DNA of 64,000 nucleotides, taken from NCBI GenBank assembly GCA_045837725.1, contig JBEWZL010000198.1:62001-126000 (forward strand), in the 5' to 3' direction. Shown here piece after piece: positions 52,709 to 63,913 of this stretch (positions are counted from its first letter, which is position 1; every line of letters starts with the position of its first letter). The notes under the pieces are model-generated. The model saw only the letters and a list, made by a program, of their open reading frames with translations, ran no database searches and was not told where the DNA came from. Both the position numbers and the translations under genes were made by a program. Source of the DNA: Vermamoeba vermiformis (taxonomy: Eukaryota; Tubulinea; Echinamoebida).

Positions 52709-54835
52709 TTACATAAAATCATCAGACGAGGGCATATATATCGCATAACTCGACTCCAAGTCACTCAGATCCACCGACTTGCCGTTACTTTTTTGACTCT
52801 TATCTTCATCGCTGCTTTGACTAATTAAAAGTTTCAAATTTTGATTTTCTTGCGATGAAGATCTTGAGGCCTTATTCTTCTTCTTATTATCTTTCTTATT
52901 ATTAATCGCGTTCTTAGAATTATTTTTCTTTTTCTTATTCTTGTCGGCACCAATCACAATGGTCTTATTACTATCACTACTACTACCACTGCTATTGTTA
53001 TTATGATGTTGTTTAGTCTCTTTCGTCTTTTTCGTTGATTTTTGAAGTTGTTTTTTGACGCTTCTTGGCGCCACGTCAAAATCATCCAAACTGTCGTCAA
53101 ACAACAACAGCTCATTTTCTTCCGCCGACTTTTTATTCTTCTTGTCTTTGTTCTTGTCTGTATTATCGCCCGAGCTCAATTCAATCACATCTTTCGGCTT
53201 AGTTTTGGTGCTGCCATTGCTCTTACTATGGCTGTCATGATTGTTCTTGATTGTCAGTGACACGAAGGTGTACGCATTGGCCGCTTGTTTCTGCGTCTCA
53301 GATTCCTTGTGATTGTTGCTGTGATAGCTTAACGTGGCCGGCACGTCGTCTTGTTGCGTGCTCAGCGGAATTTCAACGTCTTTCGTTACCTCCGTCGGAG
53401 TTTTTTTCTTCGTACTGAGCATCAATGAGTTTTTCCGCTTCAAGCTGAGCAAGTTCTCCTTCAGTACTTCCGCATCATCGTCATAACTATCTTGCAGTAG
53501 TTTGTTATTAGTGCCCTGCTGCGACTCTAACTCCGATTCTTCAATGCTCATGTGCTCGTGTTCGGGCAGTGATTGTTGCGAGTCCACGTAAGTCAGCTCG
53601 ACTCGTCTATTGTTCACATTGCGACTAACATTTGACGGGTGACTAATACTGTCACTAATATGGCTCATATTGCCAAAGCTAGTTGAGGACCGTTGATTCA
53701 TTGTGCTCGGTTGACTCGGGATCAGCTGCACTTTCTGCGACAAAAGGTGTTCTTCAATGCCAGTATTCAACACCAGAGACAAATGAGGACCTATATAATA
53801 TTAATATTAGTATTTTAGTATTATAGTAGATTGTTAGACGTACTTGGTGTGGGTGCATCCGGTTGAAGTGGTTGCGAGTCTTTAGCTAATATGACATCAG
53901 CGAGTGAGTCGGGGACTCGTGACATTTCGCTGTAAATTTCATGCCTCTTATGCACATCACTATTATTAGTGTTTGTATTGTTATTGTTGGACAACGAGTG
54001 GATGTTGGTGGTTGGATGTGGTTCGTCTTTGATTTTCACTTGCTCGACGTTTGTATTATATACAGGTTCTATATTATGCAAGTTGATGTCATCGTATGAA
54101 TAAGCGTACATAACACTATCAGAAATATCGTAGTCATCGAGAACACTGTCGGTGTAGATCTCCATGATCTGTTCGGATCGTTTTCGTTTCTTGCCAATAT
54201 TAGTATTATCATTTGATATAGAGGTCCTAGTATTGCTCTTCTTCAATATTGATTTTTGAGGTGTTCGTTCCTTCTTTACAAGCAGTGGTCTGTGAGATGT
54301 AGATCCGGATGGAGTCGATCGGACTTCTGCGGCAAAAGAAACATGCATTTGATTGACACTAGGATCATTTTTAATATGGATGTTCTTGTGCGTGGGTCGT
54401 TCAGTCGTTGGGAGAGGGTGATTGCGGTCTTCTGAAAAATCTTCAATGTCATCCAGCCGCAAAACAGATGGAAGAAAGGTAATCTAATATTAAGGATTAT
54501 TAATCTATAATATAAATGGTATTTATAAAGAATACTTGAATAAAAGAGAATAATCAACAAGATCTGGAGCCGAGAAATTATTAGAATTAAATTTAGAAAT
54601 ATTGAAAATAATAATTAATCAATAGTAGGGTCAAATATTATATACGTACTGTTTTGGTAACGGCTGCTCTATTTTTTAATAAGAATTTAATTTTTTGACC
54701 TGTGCCAGAGCAGATTTGACTTAATTCTTTCCAATCCGTAACAGTTTTCAACTTCTTTCGTGGTCTGCTTCTAAAATTACAACTTTCATCGTAAGGATCT
54801 CGAAAGAATGAATTTTCTTGCTTCCACTGTTGCAT
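52709..54835 (-). CDS. Large disordered, charged protein, probably nuclear; family not recognised
   Basis: Three main exons on the minus strand (about 54835-54651, 54483-53843, 53785-52709). The start is uncertain: the first ATG in frame is at 54835, but an acceptor-like CAG just upstream (54852) suggests an earlier exon might exist. The N-terminal 60 residues look folded (WKELSQICSGTGQKIKFLLK). The rest is Ser/Asn/Lys/Asp-rich, with nuclear-signal-like KKRKR and KKKTP and long runs such as KNKKKKNNSK. It ends ESSYAIYMPSSDDFM. A nuclear role is inferred from composition only. The preceding gene ends 139 bases upstream on the same strand. Confidence 0.6.
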
Positions 54836-54974
54836 TCTGTGCTGGATGTTCTGCAAAAGAAATTCTGAGAAAAATTTTGATACAGACAAGGCCGAGCCAA
54901 TAAAATAAATAGCTAATTAAATTCCGCCGTTTATTTACAATTAAATTATTTTAGGGCCTATTTGACGATCAGAT

Positions 54975-57247
54975 CTACACAGCCAAGATCCGTTTCATTT
55001 CGTTAAATGTCCCTTCTAAGCGTGGGTACAAATCAAACGACAAGAAATTCGTCTTATTTAGCTGCACCAACTCTTCTAAATCGTCTTTGGTGTAAGAAGA
55101 GCACAGAGCCACGAGTAACTACAAATCAAACGAATTAGATCCGGATCAGGGTTATAAATCCTTCGCGTCTTTACCTTCAACTCTTCACTACTTTTCAGCG
55201 CACTTTTGACTTGGTCCATATTTATCATTCGTTTCAAGCGTACTCGGTCATCTAGCGACAAAAACGGATCAGATCAAGTTTATCAAAAGTTACTAGGACT
55301 TCAACGGCTTACCTAAGTCTATTGCGGCATATAGAGCATCTAATATATAAATTTCATTCTTTACGACGTTATAGCCATCGAGTAAATAGTCAATGGAGAG
55401 CCAATTCACCTCTAAACCATTGATCACTTTAACCAGCCTTCGGAGTGAGTCTACGTATCTAACGTCCCTATAATACATATGTGAGCATATATAGATGGGC
55501 ATGATATAAATATTCGATAAAAGTAGGAATGAAAAATATTGATTATCTGATCCGTACCAATTCTTTCTCTTAGCGATCTCTATTGCTATGGCATATAGCA
55601 CTACGCCTAATGTATTCGATATTATTTCGCACGAGTAGCCTGCGAATTCGTTCATAAACGTGTAAACATGTAAACTGAAGCCTTCATCATTTGGCTGAAA
55701 TTAGAAAAGAGTTAGATCCGATGATAATTATTAGAATACGGATAATTTTCTTACATCATCAGATTTTCCATCGATTATACTCGCAGCAGCTAATATTGAA
55801 GTCGTTACGTTTGAAATTTCTTCGCTTAAAATTTTGTAATTGCCCAATAAGACAATCTAAAGCGTTGTTTAGACCTTATACGATATAAAGGTATTATATT
55901 CACGTACTTGTTCGAGGTTATCGATGATTGGCTCGTTAATTAAGCTCAGTAAAGACTCGTAACAGAACTCCAGTACGAGATCTTTGTCAAAGTCTCTGTA
56001 AGCTCTGGCCAGATATAAGACTCGCCTTATGTAGCACCACTACGCTCTCTAGCCTATATAGGCGGTTATAATCGTACGAAACACGAGAAGAATTTACGGC
56101 AGGATCTAGATCGAGCTTGTGAATCCACAACCTCGAACTATTACTACAATATAGGACGTACTTACCAAGAAGTCTTATCTTTGGCGTCTATAATACATAG
56201 TTCGTCGTTCTTTTCTTTGCTGAGTTGCGTTCTAACCACCGTAATTAACTTCTCTAAACAAAACGCGCCATCTTTCAAATAGTAGTTCTTGCAGAATACT
56301 AATCATAATATTAATACCATATATACGAACCCTATAATGTATAATCAAGGTTAAGCATCGCGGATCTACTTACGTTGACCAGCCATCATGAGCAATCGAA
56401 ATAACTTATCGTATTGGTCGTTTGGAAGTTGTTTAATGAGCTGCAGCATTTGACTAGCCTTCAATACCTCAGTATCATTCACGCCTGGCAATGGCTCTTT
56501 GCTTGCTCTCGGATCTAACGAAACAAAATTAACTCCAGTACGCGATGGTCAGATCTCGTTAATAACGGAATAATAGACAGTAAAAAGGTATGATAAAGAA
56601 ATTTAACGTACTGGGTATACTTTGAGAGGACTTTGGACTGATATTTGGCGTAGTTAGAGTTGAGCTCGATCTGGATTTGTCTGGACTAATCGTGTTTTGC
56701 GCTGAACTAGGGCCTTTCTGTACTCGCGCCATTTCTTTTAAATGTTTAGCGCTGTTTTGATGTGCTTGCCACGTGTTGACACTCGAGAATGACTTGTTAC
56801 AATATGAACAAAAAAACTGAGCTGCATCTGGTGACTTAGGACTAGCATCTAATATTTATTTGATATTAAAATTATTATAATTATTTATCGGCTTATTTGG
56901 TTACTAACATACCTGCAGGAGCTAATACAATTTTTTGGGCAAGTGGATCCAGCACGATTGCTTCATAGACTGTAAATTAAATGATTATTAATTTAATACT
57001 TCGAGTATTATGATTAATTCAGAGTAGTATCAATAGTTGTCGTCAGATCGAGTCAAAAAATCAAAAAAAAAGCAAAACAAAAATTCTAAAAATGGTAGAA
57101 TCATTATTAGAATAACAATACATCAATCGAGCATGTATAATACTTGTTGTTGCTGTATGAATAATATTCCACGACTTTTCTCAACGATACGATCCACTTA
57201 CCATTATGAGCGCTAGAGGGTGGTGCGTAAATTGGTAATTCGCCCAT
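54975..57247 (-). CDS. C2H2 zinc-finger protein with helical C-terminal region, family not recognised
   Basis: First exon MGELPIYAPPSSAHNG (57247-57202), then VYEAIVLDPLAQKIVL, then one U1-type C2H2 finger (FFCSYCNKSF-W-AHQNSAKH) and a Ser/Pro-rich linker. The remaining 350 or so residues are helical with no membrane segment: VLKASQMLQLIKQLPNDQYD, DLVLEFCYESLLSLINEP, YSCEIISNTLGVVLYAIAIE, WLSIDYLLDGYNVV, and a C-terminal RLEGTFNEMKRILAV. About ten introns. The join across 55990-56165 does not close cleanly by eye, so one small exon may be unplaced there. U1-type fingers usually bind RNA or double-stranded nucleic acid. Its first exon region is duplicated near 60.3 kb. Confidence 0.6.
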
Positions 57248-57766
57248 TTATATTCTAAACTAGATCTATAACATCAATTTAATAACTTGTTGGCTCTTGA
57301 CTTACTCTTAACAAAAAATAAACAGGTACATCTGTATGATTCTTCGGGACCTCGTGCTCTCGAAGGAATAACTAAGCAATTAACGCACCAAAAGAATGAA
57401 TTTTCTTTTAGTATTTCACTGCGTAACCTTTCTATGAAGCAGCCCATCTGAACCGCTTCCCGCATAGTACTGAACAAGTACCGTGGTTCTCGGGGGGACA
57501 TCGTTCGACGGCTGTAACGGCAATAAAAGCTAATCTTTCACTGTTTAGGCAATAATTTCTAGCAACAAATACCCGTAGAAGCTTAATGGTGCAATTATAC
57601 CGGGTAAATGTTTTAAGGAGGCCTGATTATGAACTAAACCCAAAGATGACTTTATCAATAGTACGATTAGAATCTCTCGTCGAATATGGTTGAATTGCAA
57701 CTTCGAATCTTCGGAGGTCGTTAAATCACTCTAATTTTAGCTTGTTTAACGAACGCAATACCAGAA
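57248..57766. other. Divergent intergenic region
   Basis: Between the zinc-finger gene (minus) and the first GPI-type gene (plus). A 75-codon ATG frame on the minus strand at 57274-57501 (CVNCLVIPSRARGPEE) could be an upstream exon or chance; I do not recognise it. Confidence 0.4.
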
Positions 57767-58643
57767 ATGATAGCCAAATTGGTAATCGTTGCGTTGATCG
57801 TAATCTCCTACATCGTAGTAACCGAGGCTACTATCTCAATCACCACTTACTCTGACAACGCATGCACTAATCCGATCGGTTTTTATTCCGTAGGTTACAT
57901 CCGTTAATACTATTTCAAGGCCTTAAATCAATAGATTGATAGGGAACTCCTGCCTGCCAATTGGCCAAGCGTTCCGTTGACGAAGCTGAGGGCACTAATG
58001 TCTGCACTCCAGCCTCGGTTAATGGTCCGTGGTCAATCGTACACGAGTGCATCAACAACGTCGCAGCTCCTTCATTCACCGTTCCTACAGGCCATACTTT
58101 AAAGTACAGCACGATAGCGGATTGTGGTTTTAGCCAATATGAAATTACTGCTTGTAGGTTCTCGAATTTCGATACTTAGATCAATAACTGAAAATCTTTA
58201 AATTCGTAGCTGCTTCGCAGGAGCCGACTACGATCGTTATATACAGTCCGGATTTATTCAGCTATATTCCCATCAACGTGACAATGGTATGCGACGGCTC
58301 AACAGGAATTTTAAGTCTTGAAAGCTGCATCCCGACGGTCGGCTGCACCAGCTTTGATGCTGTTCCGAATAATATCTGCACGAATATTACTACTACCATC
58401 ATGAACCGGTTTTATAACGGAATTCAAACTTCTTGCAGTGATGCTCCTCCTCAAGGCATGAATCCGATCCCAGAAGGGCCACTCGCTGCTCCTGTTGAAG
58501 TTCCTGTCGCATCTCCAGCTTCAATTCCTGTTGCTTCCCCTAAGGCTTCTACCACTCCAGTCAAGAAGTCGTCTGAAGCTATTTCGATCGCCGCTGGATC
58601 CGCTGTTGTTTTCATCGCTACTGCTTCTACTTTGCTCTGGTAA
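57767..58643 (+). CDS. Secreted, probably GPI-anchored Cys-rich protein, copy A
   Basis: Signal peptide (LVIVALIVISYIVVTEA), a Cys-containing ectodomain (SITTYSDNACTNPIGFYS, CTPASVNGPWSIVHEC, ADCGFSQYEITA, SCIPTVGCTSFDAVPNNICTNITT), a Pro/Ala/Ser stalk (about 58440-58560), and a C-terminal Ala/Val/Leu stretch ending STLLW without a cytosolic tail, the pattern of a GPI-attachment signal. Introns near 57890-57946 and 58155-58209. Its exon layout and motifs match copy B 170 bases downstream one for one, so the pair is a tandem duplication. Secreted stalked proteins of this type are common surface proteins in amoebae; the role is unknown. Confidence 0.72.
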
Positions 58644-58810
58644 ACGTACAACTTTTGATTGCACATATCTTACCTCCCTTACAAGAATAAAAATCATAAA
58701 GGTATGTGTAAGCAATAGGCAACGTTCATGAAATAACCGCAACGGTTCGGTTGGCCAAAATTTTTTTTTTTGTACCGAACTTTTTATTCTTGCGTAACAG
58801 ACTACCACAA

Positions 58811-59854
58811 ATGATCGCCAAGTTGTTAACTATCGCGGTAGCTATTGCTATTGCTTTTGTTGCCTACTCCGAAGCTACTGTTTCCGTCACCACCTACTCC
58901 GATAGCGGTTGCACTACGGCAGTCGGTTTTTACGCGGTAAGTGCATCTCTTCGATAAAATTGGTAATTCATCTCATTAATATCTCGCCATTCATATTTTT
59001 ATGTATTATAATCAGATCAATCTCATGCGTATCTAATTTTATCGTAAATTGTAATCTTCCATTTTTGGAAAAGGATAAAATACGCTCAAAACGAAAATAT
59101 TAAAACAGACTTAATTTGACCTTGTAATTAGTCCAACGAAGCTTGCGTGCTTATCTCAAAGCGGGCTACCGAAGGATTAACTTGCACGGCTGCTTCGGCC
59201 GATGGTCCTTGGTACAGTGTTGGACAATGCAGCGTTGGTAGTGGTGACCCTACTGCGACTGTTCCTAATGGCATGCAATCGTTCAAGTATGGCGCCTTCT
59301 CCCCTTGCGATTTTTCGTCGAATTACGAAATTATTGCGTGTAGGTTTCAGTCTGATCTTAACTCTGACCCGTAATTAACCACAATAAGCAGCTGGTACTT
59401 CGCAGACTATCCCTATCGTGGTGTACTTTGTTGGTGGTTTTTCATTTGCTTCCTACAACACCACTATCTCCTGCGATAGTATTACCGGCACCATGAGCAT
59501 CGAAGCTTGTCCACCTAGCCTTGGTTGCGCCAGTTTCGACTCTGTTCCCAACAATGTCTGCACGAACATTACTACTCGCATCCAGGACCAGTTCTCTAAC
59601 GGAATTCAAACTTCTTGCGTTGCCGTTCCTCAAGGTACGAGCCTTCATCCAATCAAAAGCGAAACGTTAATTTTGTATCTTTAGCTGCTCCAATTGCACC
59701 TATGGCTGCTCCCATGTCTGCTCCCACAAATGCTCCCATGGCAACTCCAGTTGCTGCACCGAAAGCTGCGACCCCAGCTAGAAAGTCTGCTGCTGTTTCC
59801 GTAGCTGTCGGATCTGTTGTTGCTTTGGCTAGTGCTGCTACTTTGCTTTTGTAA
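58811..59854 (+). CDS. Secreted, probably GPI-anchored Cys-rich protein, copy B
   Basis: Paralogue of copy A: signal peptide (LLTIAVAIAIAFVAYSEA), SVTTYSDSGCTTAVGFYA, NEACVLISKRATEG, CTAASADGPWYSVGQC, ACPPSLGCASFDSVPNNVCTNITT, FSNGIQTSC, then an Ala/Pro/Met stalk of about 12 short repeats (APMAAPMSAPTNAPMATP) and a hydrophobic end VALASAATLLL. The first intron (about 58937-59131) is longer than in copy A, and an additional intron (about 59635-59685) splits the stalk. NITT gives a conserved N-glycosylation site in both copies. Confidence 0.72.
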
Positions 59855-60745
59855 TTCGGATCGGAACTGACTTGTTCACGAACGACAATAAACAGGACTT
59901 TAGTTCTAGATATCTCAATGGGCTATGGCTATACTTCACTTGTTTTCTCGCTCGAAAGCATTAAAAACATGGTTAAACCTTACCTCCACTACCACGGTAT
60001 TTTTTGATCACGCGTGATACATGCAGCTATTGCTCTTTGTTTCATTGCCTGAAAATTAAACGAAGATTAATGTTATATGAGTACTAGGCTTAAGTCAGAG
60101 CGACCTTGATATTTATAACGGATCCGAGTCAAAGAAGAAAAATGAAAGAAAAAATTCTAAAAATGAAAAGAGCTGATAATACTGATGCTAGAATCATTTA
60201 TTAACATGAAAATACATCAATTGAATGCACAATATTTTTTGATGATGCAGGAAGAATGTTCCACGACTTTTCTCAACAGATCCGCTTACCAATATGAGTT
60301 CTAGAGGGTGGTGACGTAAATTGGTAAATCGCCCATTAATATTCTACAATATTTGCAACATTACTATAATAAGTTGTTGGCTCTTGTCTTACTATTGTCT
60401 TAATATCAAAAAAATATCATCCGTCAGTTTTCCTTGCGGCTGCCGAATCAAACTCTTAGTCATAAACATAAATATATATTATCCTCGATTATTTGGATGC
60501 GGGGTCGAGCGTTTGCAAGCGGATCTACCAAAGATCCCGCGTCTTTACTGACGTGCCTTTGACATCTAGCCGTTGTAACTAATAAGATAATCAAAATCAA
60601 ACATGTTGACTCATTCCTTGTATATTCTGTGATATGCTGGTGACGTGTAGCGATTTCTAGGAAAAGTTTATAACCCTTCTTGTCCTGCCGTAGAAAAAAC
60701 TTCAATTTTCGCATTAAAAAATCATTGACACCACAGCTCTCTACG
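59855..60745. other. Intergenic with a duplicated gene fragment
   Basis: AT-rich. The central part (about 60115-60390) is a diverged copy of the zinc-finger gene's promoter and first exon; the rest shows no gene. The last 150 bases lead into the next gene. Confidence 0.6.
60115..60390 (-). pseudogene. Broken copy of the zinc-finger gene's first exon and flanks
   Basis: Matches about 57050-57310 in the same orientation. Shared words include AAATTCTAAAAATG, TTCCACGACTTTTCTCAAC, CTAGAGGGTGGTG, GTAAATTGGTAA and GTTGTTGGCTCTTG. Read on the minus strand the copy starts MGDLPIY like the original MGELPIY, then an extra base within the GGTGACGTAA stretch shifts the frame. The donor site is still recognisable, but no downstream exons follow. 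Confidence 0.75.
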
Positions 60746-61495
60746 ATGAAAAGAAGATTTGAAGATAGCGAGGACTCTTCGCGTAGTGAGGAGGCTATGG
60801 TGGACGATGAGACAATCGAGAGCTCCGTCGACGAAAGCAACATCTGCGTCGAAGATCGAAGGAAGAAAAAGAAATCTGCTTTGAATGAACCCGAAGTCGC
60901 AGCCAAGTTCGAGCTAGAGACTCAGCTAGTGATGGCTAAGCTCATTGAGTATTTAATGCTCAATCAACAAGCGCTTCCGACGACCAAAACAGATTTGCTC
61001 AGTTTGATCGCCAAGTGCTGTTCAGCCACGTTTACTGTGGACGTCAAAGTGGTGTTCTATCACTTGCTACTTAATGGCGTGATAATTCTATCGGACAGCG
61101 ACGCAAGTATCAAAGCAAACCCGAATTGGGACCAGTCCCGCCCTTTGCTCGGATTTCTCCCCATCCGCGACGGCTTGCAAAATCAAGAGCAGTTTGCTGG
61201 CGATTTTAAGAGGACATTGGCTAGATGCATCGAGTGGGTTCGCAACTCGGTCTTCTTGCCAACAGATCAAGCCTTCTTCCTTCAAAGTCTCAAAAAACAC
61301 TGCACGTTTACACGCACCGCGCCTTCGTCGCTCGTTGTTCAACGATTGCTTCAAAATAATTATATACAGCTCGCTGAGGATGCAGACACAATTGTCTATC
61401 ACCTGCCAGCTGCACATCCCGTGGCTGAAGAATACGGCCATTACATGTCGTCCTGTATTTTTAAGGGCTTGCAGTCAATTAATGCCCAGTGTTAA
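60746..61495 (+). CDS. Intronless acidic-basic protein of 249 aa, family not recognised
   Basis: An acidic, Ser-rich head (EDSEDSSRSEEAMVDDETIES) is followed by a basic patch (DRRKKKKSA) that may be a nuclear signal. Two similar helical blocks come next, reminiscent of winged helices: LVMAKLIEYLMLNQQALPTT to VVFYHLLLNGVIILSD, and CIEWVRNSVFLPTDQAFFLQ to VVQRLLQNNYIQLAEDADTI. The tail is CIFKGLQSINAQC. Helix-turn-beta spacing suggests a nucleic-acid or protein-interaction role, but I could not match it to a named family. Composition is like other nuclear genes here. Like the VIT gene, it has no intron. Confidence 0.65.
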   Translation: MKRRFEDSEDSSRSEEAMVDDETIESSVDESNICVEDRRKKKKSALNEPEVAAKFELETQLVMAKLIEYLMLNQQALPTTKTDLLSLIAKCCSATFTVDVKVVFYHLLLNGVIILSDSDASIKANPNWDQSRPLLGFLPIRDGLQNQEQFAGDFKRTLARCIEWVRNSVFLPTDQAFFLQSLKKHCTFTRTAPSSLVVQRLLQNNYIQLAEDADTIVYHLPAAHPVAEEYGHYMSSCIFKGLQSINAQC

Positions 61496-61917
61496 TAATA
61501 ATCCGTATTATTTTGTGAATTAATATCAATATTATGTTTGTAATCCTTGTATTTTTCAATACAAACGAGTTTGTAAATAAAATTTGACCGTTATGCGATC
61601 TGCTCTACCTTATTAAGCCTACAAAATAATTCTTTCCGATATAATATTGGGCAAATCTACCTGCCCTCGTTCTTTTCTAGGAATTTAGTGGACACAACGT
61701 GTGCGGATCAGATCCGAAAAAAACTCGGTATTGAAATTTCCTTAATTGAACCCTAATGTACTGAGACCTAACTTTAGCAGTCATCACTTCGATTATGACA
61801 GCTTCCCGAAGGCTCCAGAGATATTTTCGTTGTGTTCTGTTCTCGATTATTTACCAAAGTGCGGTTTATCGGAGCAACAATCTCTTTATTATTACTATTA
61901 TTTTCACTATAACAGAC
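61496..61917. other. Intergenic / TrpD leader
   Basis: An AATAAA signal at about 61576 after the preceding gene. An in-frame ATG at 61795 would extend TrpD by 41 residues (MTASRRLQRYFRC, basic with hydrophobic patches), a possible organelle presequence. Confidence 0.5.
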
Positions 61918-63779
61918 ATGGCAACAATCAAAGACACGATCAAAAAGCTCACAGCCGAGCGAGATGTAACCGCCGAACAGTTGGCAAAGTGTTTTCAAGA
62001 GATCATGAACACCGAGGCGACTCCTGCGCAAGTGGGTGCATTCTTAGTATTACTGAAGTACGTAGAATACGTTTTATATGGTATTAAGCTGCTTTCCTAT
62101 CCGAATTTTCTAGCCAATTTTCAGCTTCGAGAAGAAATTTTTAGATAATTTTAAAAATTACAAAATATACCTATAATACTATAATATGCTTTTAAAATAG
62201 TTAAACATTATTCTAATAATTATAAATAAATATCAAATTTTATGCCAATAAGTTTACGCTCCAGCCGCTCCGTATTCGTTACGCTTTGTTCTAATAGCGT
62301 CATATTATATTAGATCACATTACATATCCCCGCAAGTCCTTCACGAGTGTTCGCAAGTCCTCCTCGGCTACGCTATGCGTTGTCACGTGGAGTCCAATGA
62401 ACCTGTGCTGGACATTGTAGGCACAGGCGGTGACTCGTCATCGATTGATACATTCAACGTCAGTACTGCTGCTGCTATTGTTTGTGCAGCCGCGGGGCTA
62501 AGGATATCCTTAACAACTTATAACTACAAAATGAACTTTCAGACCATTTTTATTCTCGTTCAAAATTTTTCAATATCCGTAATTCAAATTAGCCGCTAAT
62601 ACCTTATATTTATCGATACTATAAGAGTATATAATACAATGTATATTAAAGCAAGTATCTCCTTAACTGACGATCACGTGGCCAAACACGGCAACAGATC
62701 TAACTCCGGCAAATGTGGCAGCGCTGATTTTGTCGAGGCTTTAGGTACGATAATATACTATGTAGGTACCGTAATAACAATATATTATAGGTGCAAATAT
62801 TGCAGCGGATTGCTCAGTGGCACAAGAGGCGTTGAACAAAACTGGCTTCTCGTTCTTGTTCTCGCAGAAATTTCATCCGACAATGAAATCAGTTGCGCAA
62901 ATTAGACGAGAATTAGGCGTGAGGACGATATTTAACATATTAGGACCGTTAGTCAATCCTGTCAGGCCTGCTTATATTGTTGCTGGTACGTACGGATCCA
63001 ACAACCAGTTCAAATTTCTCAGAATCAATCCACATATTATTTACAAATATAACATTGTTAATCTTGCTTAATTATGCTAATGAGGCAGCAGTTTGTCGTC
63101 AAACATTTATTCTAATGAATGGTTTGTTATTGATGCAGGTGTGGGTACCAAAGAACTAGGTCCGCAATACGCCAAGACGTTAGCGCTGAACACAGATCTC
63201 AAGCGCGGCATTGTCATTCACAGTTCACTCGGAGTCGATGAGTTGTGCACGCAGGGTGAGACGCACGTGTGGGTCGTGGAGAACGGGCAGATTGAAGAGA
63301 CGACTTGGAGCCCAAAGGACTTTGGCTTGCAAGAACATCCTATTGAGGCTTGTGCTGGTACGTTTGTTCGTTACAAACCCGATCTGTTTTTTCATTTTTT
63401 TATGGTTACAAATTTATTTGCATTTCATGAACTCTTTGAAGCCCAAATAGCGTCCATACCGTATTATAGACTAATACCATTCATTATCATTATTAATGTG
63501 ATGATTTTTGATGAAGTTATATGTCGCTAACGGGTGTATTAATATACAGGTTCCACGGCACCAGAGAACGCAGAAATGTTCCGACGAATCTTGCGCGGTG
63601 AAGACAAAGGCGCCGTACTGGACTTCTTATTGATGAATTGTGCAGCGGCGTTGTGGTTATGTAAAAAAGTGACGAGTTTGGTTGAAGGCGTGGATCTGGC
63701 ACGAAAGACGATTGAGAACGGCAAAGTTACAGCGTTATTGGATCAGTACATTAGTATCACGAACACGTGTAGCAATTAA
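61918..63779 (+). CDS. trpD: Anthranilate phosphoribosyltransferase (stand-alone)
   Basis: Second step of tryptophan synthesis: joins anthranilate to phosphoribosyl pyrophosphate. Family motifs are all present: MATIKDTIKKLTAERD helix, ATPAQVGAFLVLL, DIVGTGGDSSSIDTFNVSTAAAIV (PRPP loop), [71 protein letters not shown] and a C-terminal helix. The start at 61918 is the canonical one; a 5' extension is possible. Five or six introns: a long first one (about 62056-62310), the AT-AC intron at 62504-62677 inside the KHGNR catalytic region, and GT-AG introns at about 62745-62790, 62988-63139 and 63360-63549. The residues between LLK and SPQVLHE are not fully resolved. No other trp gene is visible. Confidence 0.93.
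62504..62677 (+). other. AT-AC U12-type intron in trpD
   Basis: The 174-base intron begins ATATCCTTAA and ends GATCAC. The branch element TCTCCTTAAC (adenosine at 62665/62666) matches the U12 consensus and sits 11-12 bases from the 3' end. Removal joins GLR to VAKHGNR exactly as in every TrpD; the alternative frame runs into stops. Confidence 0.95.
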
Positions 63780-63913
63780 AAGTTCAACGTCTTTTCAGAT
63801 CTTATGAAATTTCGGGGTTTTTATTTGGCTCAAAACAGGTCGTCTGTTGCTGCCCAGATTGTATATTTATTTATTTTATTTGATTGTAGTACCACACGAG
63901 AAATATTTTATCG

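Noticed and set aside
57274-57501. 75-codon minus-strand ATG frame upstream of the zinc-finger gene
   Set aside because: Could be an upstream exon, but no splice join to the zinc-finger gene is convincing and no family is recognisable.
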